Assembly: GCF_016593235.1 (NCBI RefSeq) | Contig: NZ_AP023065.1 | Span: forward strand, 1,426,001-1,490,000 | DNA from: Nitratiruptor sp. YY09-18 | GTDB taxonomy: Bacteria > Campylobacterota > Campylobacteria > Campylobacterales > Nitratiruptoraceae | Direction: 5' to 3' | DNA length: 64,000 bases | Shown: in pieces, positions 54,593 to 62,208 of the stretch | How the letters are laid out: each line of letters begins with the position of its first letter | Numbering within the stretch: position 1 is the first letter of the stretch | Program-made: the position numbers and the translations under genes | Notes under the pieces: model-generated | Told to the model about the DNA's origin: nothing | The model's database searches: none | The model's input: only the letters and a program-made list of their open reading frames with translations

Positions 54593-55268
54593 CTCTCATC
54601 CTATCGATAAAAATTGCTGCAGCAGCCGCTACATTGAGAGAGTCAAAGGGTCTCTTCATTGCAATTTTGAGTGTTTTATCACACTTTTGCAGAGCCTTTT
54701 GTGGCACCCCTTCACTCTCGCTTCCCAATATTATAGCTCTTTTAGATGTAAACCTTTCACTCCTTACATCAACTCCTTGCATATCTGCCCCATATACTTT
54801 TGTGCCAAGATCTTGCAACTCTTTAATAAGATCAAAAATATTCTCTTTCAAAGCTATTGGCATGTCTAGAGCAGCACCACTACTTCTACGCACAACCCCA
54901 CTCATCTTTAGCTGCTTAAGTCCACTGATCACTACACCATCAACACCCAAAGCATAAGCGCTACGTACAATCGATCCGATATTACCTACATCGGTAATCC
55001 CATAGAGAACCACCAAAAATGGAGACTCTTTAATCTCGTTAAATGGAGTGAAAATAAACTCTTTGATTTTGAGCAAAACTCCCTGATGATTGCCACCGCG
55101 GCTAAGGCTTTGCGCCTTTTTATTATCTATTTTGATAACTTTTACACCCATTTTTTGCAGTTTTGTAAACTGCTCTTTTTCTAATGGTCTTGCGACATAC
55201 ACCTCTTCGATAAGCTCTGGATGGCGAGCTAAAATATACAAAAAAATCTGTTTGCCATAAACTATCAT
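54585..55268 (-). CDS. rlmB: 23S rRNA 2'-O-methyltransferase, RlmB/TrmH family (SpoU)
   Basis: 227 residues. An N-terminal substrate-binding part (about 1-75), then the SPOUT knot: LYGITDVGNIGSIVRSAYALG near 88, ILGSESEGVPQ near 180 and DSLNVAAAAAIFI near 207. It methylates a 23S rRNA ribose, G2251 in E. coli; the exact target here is assumed. Confidence 0.9.
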   Translation of the reverse strand: MIVYGKQIFLYILARHPELIEEVYVARPLEKEQFTKLQKMGVKVIKIDNKKAQSLSRGGNHQGVLLKIKEFIFTPFNEIKESPFLVVLYGITDVGNIGSIVRSAYALGVDGVVISGLKQLKMSGVVRRSSGAALDMPIALKENIFDLIKELQDLGTKVYGADMQGVDVRSERFTSKRAIILGSESEGVPQKALQKCDKTLKIAMKRPFDSLNVAAAAAIFIDRMRDE

Positions 55269-55293
55269 ACTAAAGATTGTAGCTATTTCTTAC

Positions 55294-56112
55294 TTAAGAT
55301 TTCGTAAGTATGCTATACCACTCTTTAACACTTTTTTCACTCACTTTGGCAAGGAGTTTAGCAAGCTCTTTTTTGGGTAGTGAAAGTGCTAGAAGATCCT
55401 CCACACCAAGGCATAATTGCTCCTGTTTTTGCTGACTTGCTCGCACTACAACAACCCACTCACCTTTGATATTTTCATTTTTTAGCTGCTCGAAAAGATC
55501 CTTGGCTTCTCCTTTATAAAATTTCTCGTGTATTTTAGTCAGCTCTTTTGCCAAGAAAAGATCTCTTGATGGGTCGATTTGTGTAATCTCTTCCAAAAGC
55601 TTCAAGAGACGGTGAGGTGCTTCATAGAGGATTACATTGTGAGAATTTTGGAGGATTTTTTGAAGGCTTTGCGACCGCTCTTGCCCTTTGTGTGGCAAAA
55701 AACCATAGAAACAAAACTCTTTCTGGCCAAAACCACTAGCCACATATGCTGTCACAAATGCACTAGGTCCTGGAAGAACGGTATATGGGATATTATGCTC
55801 TTGTGCATATGCTACAAGCTTTGCCCCTGGATCACTGATACCAGGCATACCTGCATCACTCATGTAGACTACATCTTGCGAAAAAAAAGATGGCTCAAGT
55901 TTTGCTAAGAATGCATTTTGGTTATGTTCATGCAAAGAGATGAAGCGTTTTTGACCAAACTCTAGAGAAAATTTTTGTGCTAGAAGTTGGAGGAGTCGTT
56001 TTGCTACTCGCGTATCTTCACATAAGACTACACTGCATTGCTCAAGAGCCCGCAGGGCTCTGAAAGTAATATCTTCAAGATTACCGATGGGGGTAGGAAG
56101 AAGTGTGAGCAA
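55294..56112 (-). CDS. rsmI: 16S rRNA (cytidine-1402-2'-O)-methyltransferase
   Basis: 272 residues, tetrapyrrole-methylase fold. LLPTPIGNLEDITFRAL at the N-terminus, CEDTRVAKRLL near 31, SDAGMPGISDPG near 80 and LPGPSAFVTAYVASG near 107. With RsmH it modifies the P-site cytidine. It follows rpmE directly. Confidence 0.95.
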   Translation of the reverse strand: MLTLLPTPIGNLEDITFRALRALEQCSVVLCEDTRVAKRLLQLLAQKFSLEFGQKRFISLHEHNQNAFLAKLEPSFFSQDVVYMSDAGMPGISDPGAKLVAYAQEHNIPYTVLPGPSAFVTAYVASGFGQKEFCFYGFLPHKGQERSQSLQKILQNSHNVILYEAPHRLLKLLEEITQIDPSRDLFLAKELTKIHEKFYKGEAKDLFEQLKNENIKGEWVVVVRASQQKQEQLCLGVEDLLALSLPKKELAKLLAKVSEKSVKEWYSILTKS

Positions 56113-56313
56113 TTACTTGAGATTGTATTTTTTCTTAAACTTATCTACACGTCCAGCAGTATCTACAATCTTTTCACTACCAGTAAAAAATGGGTGACAT
56201 TTATTGCAAATATCAATTTTGAGCTGTGGTTTATTTGAAAGCACTACAAAATGGTTCCCACAAGCACATGTTACTTCACACTCAACATACTCTGGGTGAA
56301 TTCCTTTTTTCAT
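56113..56313 (-). CDS. rpmE: 50S ribosomal protein L31, zinc-binding form
   Basis: 66 residues. Cysteines in VTCACGNHF and [12 protein letters not shown] form the C+ zinc site, so the protein may also be a zinc store. In many bacteria a C- paralogue replaces it when zinc is scarce; none is seen here. The 118-base leader has a strong promoter and a hairpin (listed). Confidence 0.96.
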   Translation of the reverse strand: MKKGIHPEYVECEVTCACGNHFVVLSNKPQLKIDICNKCHPFFTGSEKIVDTAGRVDKFKKKYNLK

Positions 56314-56374
56314 TGTCCACGCCTTTTTTGGATTTTGGAGCGAAATGATACCAAATTAAATATTTAATAATAAT

Positions 56375-56416
56375 TAAATAAGAAAATTAAGAGCGCAGGG
56401 CTTGACCCTGCTGCTC
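56375..56416 (-). promoter_or_regulatory. rpmE leader hairpin: attenuator or end of a short RNA
   Basis: On the minus strand GCAGGG-TCAAG-CCCTGC, extended by GAGC/GCTC across an asymmetric bulge, is followed by TTAATTTTCTT. It would form about 15 bases into the transcript from the promoter at 56438-56465, so it can stop transcription early or release an RNA of about 55 bases. The rest of 56314-56390 is very AT-rich. Confidence 0.5.
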
Positions 56417-56437
56417 CATAGGGGGAGGGGAATAAAA

Positions 56438-56465
56438 ATTATATCACATTTTTAATCTATTGCAA
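56438..56465 (-). promoter_or_regulatory. rpmE promoter with both hexamers
   Basis: Minus-strand TTGCAA (56460-56465), 16-base spacer, TATAAT (56438-56443). It is one of the few promoters in the window with a plausible -35. Transcription should begin near 56431. Confidence 0.6.
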
Positions 56466-56469
56466 AACC

Positions 56470-56496
56470 TAAAAATATTTTTATCTCACCCGATAA
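56470..56496 (+). promoter_or_regulatory. Sigma-28 (FliA)-like promoter of the pseudopilin genes
   Basis: TAAAAATA (56470-56477), exactly 11 bases, then CCCGATAA (56489-56496). The general FliA consensus is TAAAGTTT-N11-GCCGATAA. A competing housekeeping -10, TACAAT, lies about 10 bases downstream, near 56507. Either gives a leader of 40-60 bases. Confidence 0.45.
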
Positions 56497-56561
56497 TAGA
56501 AGATGGTACAATTGCGTGCCGGAATGACCGATGCTGCAAAAAAATATATAAAGGAGAAATA

Positions 56562-57044
56562 ATGCGCAAGGGATTTACGCTCATAGAGCTCATATTCGTA
56601 ATGGTAGTTATAGGTGTGTTGGCAGCAATCGCTCTGCCTAAGTTCAAACAGCTCAAGCAAAATGCTGAGCTTACAAACCTCATTTCAGCTTATACAACTG
56701 TAGTGCAAAACGCTCCTGCTTCGTTTTTTAATGAAACAGAGCTCAACAACATAAGACCACAAGATCTCAATATGACAGATTTACTCCAAGTACAAGCATA
56801 TCAAACAAATACAGGTAAAGGCTGGTGGAAAAGCAGTGATAATGATACCGTAAGATATTATGTTGATCCATATGATTATATCCAGTTCTATTACAACGAT
56901 AGTCAGTACTCTCCTCAAATAAGAATATTTACTTACATTCATGGTTCGAAAAAGGCTGATATGCAAAGTAAATTGGCAAATAAATTAGGTCTCGTGTTTG
57001 CTAACGATAGAAATACAACAACGTTAGATCTTGCTGATCAGTAA
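56562..57044 (+). CDS. Type II secretion/competence pseudopilin 1
   Basis: 160 residues from the ATG at 56562, which AAGGAG precedes by five bases; an upstream in-frame ATG at 56460 lies inside the promoter region. Class III prepilin leader RKG|FTLIELIFVMVVIGVLAA with Gly at -1 and Glu5. The rest is a soluble pseudopilin head with aromatic-rich WWKSSDND. It should be cut and methylated by PilD and assembled by the CtsE/F motor coded on the other strand. Corresponds in type to Campylobacter CtsG. Confidence 0.87.
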   Translation: MRKGFTLIELIFVMVVIGVLAAIALPKFKQLKQNAELTNLISAYTTVVQNAPASFFNETELNNIRPQDLNMTDLLQVQAYQTNTGKGWWKSSDNDTVRYYVDPYDYIQFYYNDSQYSPQIRIFTYIHGSKKADMQSKLANKLGLVFANDRNTTTLDLADQ

Positions 57045-57523
57045 TGCAACGATCTTTTACCTTAGTTGAACTCATATTTGTTATGGTGGTCATAGGTGTT
57101 TTGGCCGCCATAGCAATCCCTAAATTTCGAGGCCTAACCTCACACTCCAAAATAACTGCTGAGATTGCAACAGCTTCGACGATACAAACGGCAATAGATG
57201 ATGTACATAGTGATTGGATTGTAAGTGAGAATGGCTTTAGCTGGGGCAATAATCGTAGCGATCAAGATCTGAATTCCAAAGGCTATCCCAAAAAGCTTGG
57301 TGATTGTCCACCTGCATTTAACTGGATACTTAAAAATTCAAACAGTACAGATGCTAAATGGAGCTGCGAAGAGAGAAGCGGAAAATTTTACTACCACGGA
57401 CCAGCTTCAAATCCCCAAAGTGGTGTCAAAGAGAATGGAGCTAGCAAACCAGACCACAATGACTGCTGGATATATGACCCAAATACAGGCACTTTTAGCT
57501 TCAGTGAAAACTGTAGCGGTTAA
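57044..57523 (+). CDS. Type II secretion/competence pseudopilin 2, Ser at cleavage site
   Basis: 159 residues, sharing one base with the stop of pseudopilin 1. Leader MQRS|FTLVELIFVMVVIGVLAA: the hydrophobic part is nearly identical to that of pseudopilin 1, but position -1 is Ser instead of Gly. The head carries four cysteines (GDCPPAF, WSCEER, DCWIYD and FSENCSG), which suit two disulfides. It arose probably by tandem duplication with head divergence. Confidence 0.85.
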   Translation: MQRSFTLVELIFVMVVIGVLAAIAIPKFRGLTSHSKITAEIATASTIQTAIDDVHSDWIVSENGFSWGNNRSDQDLNSKGYPKKLGDCPPAFNWILKNSNSTDAKWSCEERSGKFYYHGPASNPQSGVKENGASKPDHNDCWIYDPNTGTFSFSENCSG

Positions 57524-57615
57524 ATCTCTCCCATCTTCTTCATAATCCACAGACCAAATCCAAGCAGTATCATACTAATCACTGCTATCACGATGCTTCC
57601 AGTTTCAATATTCAT
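57520..57615 (-). CDS. 31-residue membrane peptide coupled to ctsF
   Basis: ATG to TAA, 31 codons. Starts MNIETGSIVIAVISM and ends WIMKKMGEI, with one hydrophobic span at about 7-25 and a basic tail. The ATG is three to four bases after the ctsF stop, so translation is probably coupled to ctsF. The 3' end overlaps the convergent pseudopilin 2 gene by four bases. I know no homologue. It could be a minor part of the inner-membrane platform. Confidence 0.62.
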   Translation of the reverse strand: MNIETGSIVIAVISMILLGFGLWIMKKMGEI

Positions 57616-57619
57616 CACA

Positions 57620-58858
57620 CTACCCACTCACTTGTGTGAGGTTCCACATAGGTAAGAATATACCAAGCGCGAGTGTGAGGACAAATCCAGCAATTGCAGC
57701 AATAAGTAGAGGCTCAATGAGAACTGCAATATTGTCCACCATATAGTCGAAGCGGTCTTTATAGATTTTATTTATCTTTTGAAACATCCTCGACATCCCA
57801 CCACCAATCTCACCACTTCGAATCATCTCTATCACCATATTTTCAAAAAGCTCTGTTTGGGCAAAACCCTGGTAGAGTGATTTACCCTCCTCAATCGATT
57901 CGACAATTTTGGAAAGCTTCGAGCGAAGGTAGCTGTTTTCTACAATCTCCAAAGCAATTTTAATCGAATCAATAAGTGGTACTCCCGCATCATTGAGCAC
58001 CTGGAAAATATAGGTAAAACGGCTCATCATCGCATAATATATGGCATTTCCTATAATAAATATCTTTAATAAAATCTTATCTAACAAGAGACGCACTTTC
58101 TCATTGTTTTTATACAGATACCCCAACACTCCACTCATACCCAATGCACCTATCAAAATATATGGACCATAATCGATGAGGGCATGTTCAAACCAGAGCA
58201 AAAATTGTGTAGGTAGAGGAAGTTCCATATCTGACTCTTTGAAAAAGGCTTCAAACTGCGGGATGACTAAAATTGTAACAACAACAAACGCAATAATCAT
58301 AGCAATGATGATAAATATAGGATAGCGCGTTGCCTTTTTGAATTTGCGGCGGTTATCGAGAATCTCTTGCATCACTTTTGCTAAATGCCCAATCTCTTCA
58401 GCAAGATTCCCCGTCTCTTCGCCCAAGCGAAAAAGAGAAAGAGAGAGCGTACCTAACTGTATTTTGTATCGCTTGGCAGCTTCATAGAGACTCTTGCCAC
58501 TCTCTATATCATCTGCAATTTGAGAAAAAATAGCTTTGAGCATCGGATCTTTTTCATTTTTGATCACTTCAGAAAGAGCGAAATTCAAGGGTAATCCAGC
58601 ATCAAGCATAACGCTAAGCTGCTCTAAAAGTGCAATATAGTGCTCAAGATTGACACTGCGGTTTTTGATAGGATTGGTGAGTCTTTTTTTGAGGCGCTCA
58701 AGTTTTATTGAGAGCGGTTCACTAATTTGTGTAATCTCTATCAATACCCCAATTCCAAGGGAGAGAAATTTATTGATCGCATCTGCTCTATTTTCGGCTT
58801 GGAGAATGTAATAGTCCTTCTTGCGACCGATTTTATAGAGAATGCGATAGTATTTCAC
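57620..58858 (-). CDS. ctsF: Type II secretion/competence inner-membrane platform protein (CtsF/GspF)
   Basis: 412 residues. An N-terminal cytosolic part, then two repeats of the T2SF domain (SVMLDAGLPLNFALSEV near 90; VLNDAGVPLIDSIKIAL near 287) with three membrane segments (about 178-200, 225-250 and 378-402). It couples the CtsE motor to pseudopilin assembly. Its start overlaps the ctsE stop by one base. Confidence 0.93.
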   Translation of the reverse strand: MKYYRILYKIGRKKDYYILQAENRADAINKFLSLGIGVLIEITQISEPLSIKLERLKKRLTNPIKNRSVNLEHYIALLEQLSVMLDAGLPLNFALSEVIKNEKDPMLKAIFSQIADDIESGKSLYEAAKRYKIQLGTLSLSLFRLGEETGNLAEEIGHLAKVMQEILDNRRKFKKATRYPIFIIIAMIIAFVVVTILVIPQFEAFFKESDMELPLPTQFLLWFEHALIDYGPYILIGALGMSGVLGYLYKNNEKVRLLLDKILLKIFIIGNAIYYAMMSRFTYIFQVLNDAGVPLIDSIKIALEIVENSYLRSKLSKIVESIEEGKSLYQGFAQTELFENMVIEMIRSGEIGGGMSRMFQKINKIYKDRFDYMVDNIAVLIEPLLIAAIAGFVLTLALGIFLPMWNLTQVSG

Positions 58859-60534
58859 TACTTTTCCTTCGTTACCCGCAAAACTTCTTCAATAGTTGTA
58901 ATGCCCTTAAGAGCCTTCTTGATCCCATCATAGATCATAGGTTTAAAGCCTTTGTGACTCACTGCATACTCATAGATCTCAAATTTTGTAGCCCCTTCGC
59001 TAATGAGTTTGGCTATATCTTCATCAATTACTAAAATTTCAGAGATCATTGTTCTGCCAAAATACCCTGTAAAGTCGCACTTTGGACATCCAAGACCTCT
59101 GTAAACTGTATAATCATCTGGTAGATATTTTTGTACAATTTTGTAAATTGATGGCGGAAGGTGAGTCTCTTTTTTGCAATATGGACAAATTTTGCGCACC
59201 AACCGCTGCGCAACAACTCCTACCATCGCATCAGCTATCATATAAGGAGCTAATCCCATTTGTGCAAAACGTGAGATCGCACCAGGTGCATCATTGGTAT
59301 GGAGGGTGGAAAATACCAGGTGACCAGTGAGTGAAGCTTGCGCAGCAGCATTGAGGGTTTCGCTATCGCGAATCTCACCTATGAGAATCACATCTGGATC
59401 TTGTCGCAAGAAGCTTCGCACCGCCACAGCAAAGGTAAGCCCAGCTTTCTCATTGACCTGCACCTGCTGCACCAGTGGCAAACGATACTCTACTGGATCT
59501 TCTATGGTCATCACTTTATTGTGAATATTTTTGATCTCATTGAGCGCAGCATAGAGTGTAGTCGTTTTACCACTTCCTGTTGGACCGGTGATAAGAACTA
59601 TTCCGTATGGATAGTGGATAATGCGATTAAAATTTTCTAGATTTTCATCCTCAAAACCAAGCTCTTCGAGGCGTAAGAGTGCCTTTTCTCTATCAAGCAC
59701 CCGCATAACCAGTGATTCGCCATAAATTGTTGGCGACGTCGAAAGCCTAAAATCGTAGAGCTTGTTTTCTATCGTCATAGAAAAGCGCCCATCCTGGGGC
59801 TTACGCTTCTCTGAAATATCGAGACCCCCCAGGAGTTTGATACGCGTATCAAGAGCATTGTAGATCTCTGTATCAAATACAAAGGTCTCTTGCAACACAC
59901 CATCGATACGTGCACGTACAACTGCCTTTTTCTCATCTGGCTCTATATGTATATCACTTGCTCGACGAAGAATTGAATCTTTGATGATAAGATGAATGAG
60001 GCGCATAACCGCACTCTCTTCACCCTCTTTTTTCAATCCTTCGGTATGGAGCTCTTTTTTCACCTCTTCGATAATAAATTTGGTATCTTCCAATATAGAG
60101 AGGCGGTGGAAGATCGCCTCGACCTCATCATCGGGTGCGAGATAGATCTTGAGCGGTTTCATAAGTGTGCGTTCAAGTATATCAAGAGCCTCGTAGTTGA
60201 GGGGGTCTGATGTGGCTATATAGATATAGTCTTCATCTTCATCAAATGGAACGGCTTTGGCGTTTTTGAGTATCTGGAGGGGATAGCGCGCAAGCTTGTC
60301 AAAATCGATCTTCTGACCATAGAGATCTATAAACTCGTATCCCAATTGCTTACTTAAAACTTTGAGGAGATCTTTTTGGGTAACAAATCCCTCTTCTACA
60401 AGAATCTGCCCAAGTTTTTTGGAGTAATTACTCTCCTTTTGCAGTTTGAGCGCATGTTCGAGCTGCTCTTGGGTAAGAAGTTCCTCTTGGATGAGGAGGT
60501 CGCCTAGGCGAATCTTTTGTCGTATCATTGCCAA
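58858..60534 (-). CDS. ctsE: Type II secretion/competence assembly ATPase (CtsE/GspE)
   Basis: 558 residues. N1E/MshEN domain at about 10-150; Walker A GPTGSGKTTTLY near 318; Asp box RSFLRQDPDVILIGEIRD near 378 (Walker B); HLVFSTLHTND. A C4 zinc site in CPYCKK...CPKCDF near 455-490. It drives pseudopilus assembly. Overlaps the next upstream gene by 10 bases. Confidence 0.95.
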   Translation of the reverse strand: MAMIRQKIRLGDLLIQEELLTQEQLEHALKLQKESNYSKKLGQILVEEGFVTQKDLLKVLSKQLGYEFIDLYGQKIDFDKLARYPLQILKNAKAVPFDEDEDYIYIATSDPLNYEALDILERTLMKPLKIYLAPDDEVEAIFHRLSILEDTKFIIEEVKKELHTEGLKKEGEESAVMRLIHLIIKDSILRRASDIHIEPDEKKAVVRARIDGVLQETFVFDTEIYNALDTRIKLLGGLDISEKRKPQDGRFSMTIENKLYDFRLSTSPTIYGESLVMRVLDREKALLRLEELGFEDENLENFNRIIHYPYGIVLITGPTGSGKTTTLYAALNEIKNIHNKVMTIEDPVEYRLPLVQQVQVNEKAGLTFAVAVRSFLRQDPDVILIGEIRDSETLNAAAQASLTGHLVFSTLHTNDAPGAISRFAQMGLAPYMIADAMVGVVAQRLVRKICPYCKKETHLPPSIYKIVQKYLPDDYTVYRGLGCPKCDFTGYFGRTMISEILVIDEDIAKLISEGATKFEIYEYAVSHKGFKPMIYDGIKKALKGITTIEEVLRVTKEK

Positions 60535-61418
60535 CTCTCTAGCAGTTTTTTTGCTTGTTTGGAATCTTTAAAATCTAAAAATGCGCGAAGCACCTCTTTG
60601 GCTTTTGTTTTATAACCCTTTTTATAGAGACTCTTTGCATAGAGTATCCATGCTCCCTCTTGCTGTGGATCGAGTCTATTAGCCCTCTTTGCCCATTTTG
60701 CTGCTTGGGAGTAATTGCTCTTTGCGTAGTAACTCTTAGCTATCTTCATAGCTAAGTCGTAGCTCTTTCTTTGGCTATAGAGCTTTTTGAGAGCCTCTAC
60801 ATCTACGCTTTTGGTCTCTATCGATACCTTTTGCTCTTTGGGAGCAGATACTGTACTTATAATCGGCTCTTTGCGCTTTTCTTTTATACGTTTTTTGCGC
60901 TTTTTATACTCTACGTAGCGGCACTCATCATTGACGACTACATAGTCCCAATGGAGCCTTTTTACCTGGTTTATGAGAGGTTTGAGTGCACTCTTTTTTG
61001 GTGATGTTGCACAGATGAGATAGACCTCTTTTTTTCCATTTTCCAATGTTTTACCATATCGTATATGGCACGGAATCCCCATTTTCAATGCTTTTAACTT
61101 CATATTAAAAACATTATCCATCATAGTATCGTATGCATACATCACCTGAATGCCAAAACATTTGCGCTCTGGAGGTTTTGGCGATGGCTCTTTTTGTAAG
61201 CTTTTTGTTGCAGGTTTCGATGAAGGATTGGATCTAGGAGCAGGTGACTCTTTTTGTTTATTAGCTATCTCATTTTTGACATATGAACTCTTTTGCATAT
61301 AGCTATATCCATACCATGCTACACTTGTTAAAATTACTATCAATAGCCCCAAAAGTGTAAATCTCTTGAGTTTACGCCTTTTGCAGCGGCGCTCCAACTC
61401 CTCAAATTTACTAATCAA
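60525..61418 (-). CDS. CtsX-like bitopic protein with C-terminal TPR
   Basis: 297 residues. A basic cytosolic start, one membrane span at about 19-40, a Pro/Ser/Lys-rich linker at about 55-85, a middle domain (CFGIQVMYAYD) with the look of a SPOR-type fold, a highly basic stretch near 170-185 and two TPR-like helices pairs at about 215-290. Position between ctsP and ctsE is that of ctsX in C. jejuni; sequence identity to CtsX I cannot judge. Confidence 0.6.
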   Translation of the reverse strand: MISKFEELERRCKRRKLKRFTLLGLLIVILTSVAWYGYSYMQKSSYVKNEIANKQKESPAPRSNPSSKPATKSLQKEPSPKPPERKCFGIQVMYAYDTMMDNVFNMKLKALKMGIPCHIRYGKTLENGKKEVYLICATSPKKSALKPLINQVKRLHWDYVVVNDECRYVEYKKRKKRIKEKRKEPIISTVSAPKEQKVSIETKSVDVEALKKLYSQRKSYDLAMKIAKSYYAKSNYSQAAKWAKRANRLDPQQEGAWILYAKSLYKKGYKTKAKEVLRAFLDFKDSKQAKKLLESWQ

Positions 61419-62208
61419 TCAAGCCTCCATCCATGGCAGCCATTGTTACAAGACACTTATTTGGCTTGTCGTACCCTTTTTTATCAAGTGAAAGTGCTGC
61501 ATCCATAAGCAAAAACATACGATTGAGCAGTTTCTTTGTATCGCGAAAATTCCCTTTTGTCAGTTTATAGATATATTTCGCTAAATCATTAGAGATTTTT
61601 TGCTCTAATATATATTCTCCCTCTCTTAAAAGCTCTTTGTGAATGTATTCTTGCACCTCATTAGGTTGCATCAAACCCATCTCGAGAACTCTATGAGGAC
61701 GAGATGAAAACTGCGGCTCTTGTAATATCTTGCTTGATTCGTGTTTGTGCATGGCAAGCAAAAACCAAAAAGCCTTGGAATCAGCAAGTATGCGAATAAG
61801 CTCTATCATATCCTTGGTTAGAAGCTGCGCTTCATCTATTGCGATGAGTGTTTGAGAGTTTTCATACTCTTTGATGAGCTGCTCTAAAAGCTCTTCGAGA
61901 GAATTTGCAGCAGCGTCTATGCTCTTCTTTTGTAAAAGGTTTCTTACAAAATCTACTGGCTCAAAAAAGGGGGTGTTGTATTTGATGACTTCATAGCGAT
62001 TTTCAAGCAATGAGGAGAGATTTTCTAAAAAAACCGACTTTCCACATCCTGGCGCTCCTACCAAAAAGAGCATCTGACGCGTCTCATTTTCCAATATATC
62101 AAGAAGCTGATTTTTTGTCTGCAAGAAGGAGCGGGTTTGATAGAGCTCGATTCCCTCTACCCTATCTTCAAATATTTTGGCAATGGCTTTAAAATCAGCC
62201 ATCATCAT
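61411..62208 (-). CDS. ctsP: ExeA/CtsP-like AAA ATPase
   Basis: 265 residues. Walker A GAPGCGKSVF near 51, Walker B TLIAIDEAQLL near 119, and a C-terminal AAA lid with GNFRDTKKLLNRM near 225. The family includes GspA/ExeA and CtsP, which is needed for natural transformation in Campylobacter. There is no peptidoglycan-binding or membrane part, so it is cytosolic. Start overlaps the ctsD stop by 14 bases. Confidence 0.85.
   Translation of the reverse strand: MMMADFKAIAKIFEDRVEGIELYQTRSFLQTKNQLLDILENETRQMLFLVGAPGCGKSVFLENLSSLLENRYEVIKYNTPFFEPVDFVRNLLQKKSIDAAANSLEELLEQLIKEYENSQTLIAIDEAQLLTKDMIELIRILADSKAFWFLLAMHKHESSKILQEPQFSSRPHRVLEMGLMQPNEVQEYIHKELLREGEYILEQKISNDLAKYIYKLTKGNFRDTKKLLNRMFLLMDAALSLDKKGYDKPNKCLVTMAAMDGGLID

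Noticed and set aside
56500-56520. Sigma-54 promoter (GG-N10-GC) before the pseudopilins
   Set aside because: TGGTACAATTGC has the GG and GC seven bases apart instead of ten; the sigma-28-like and TACAAT elements fit better.
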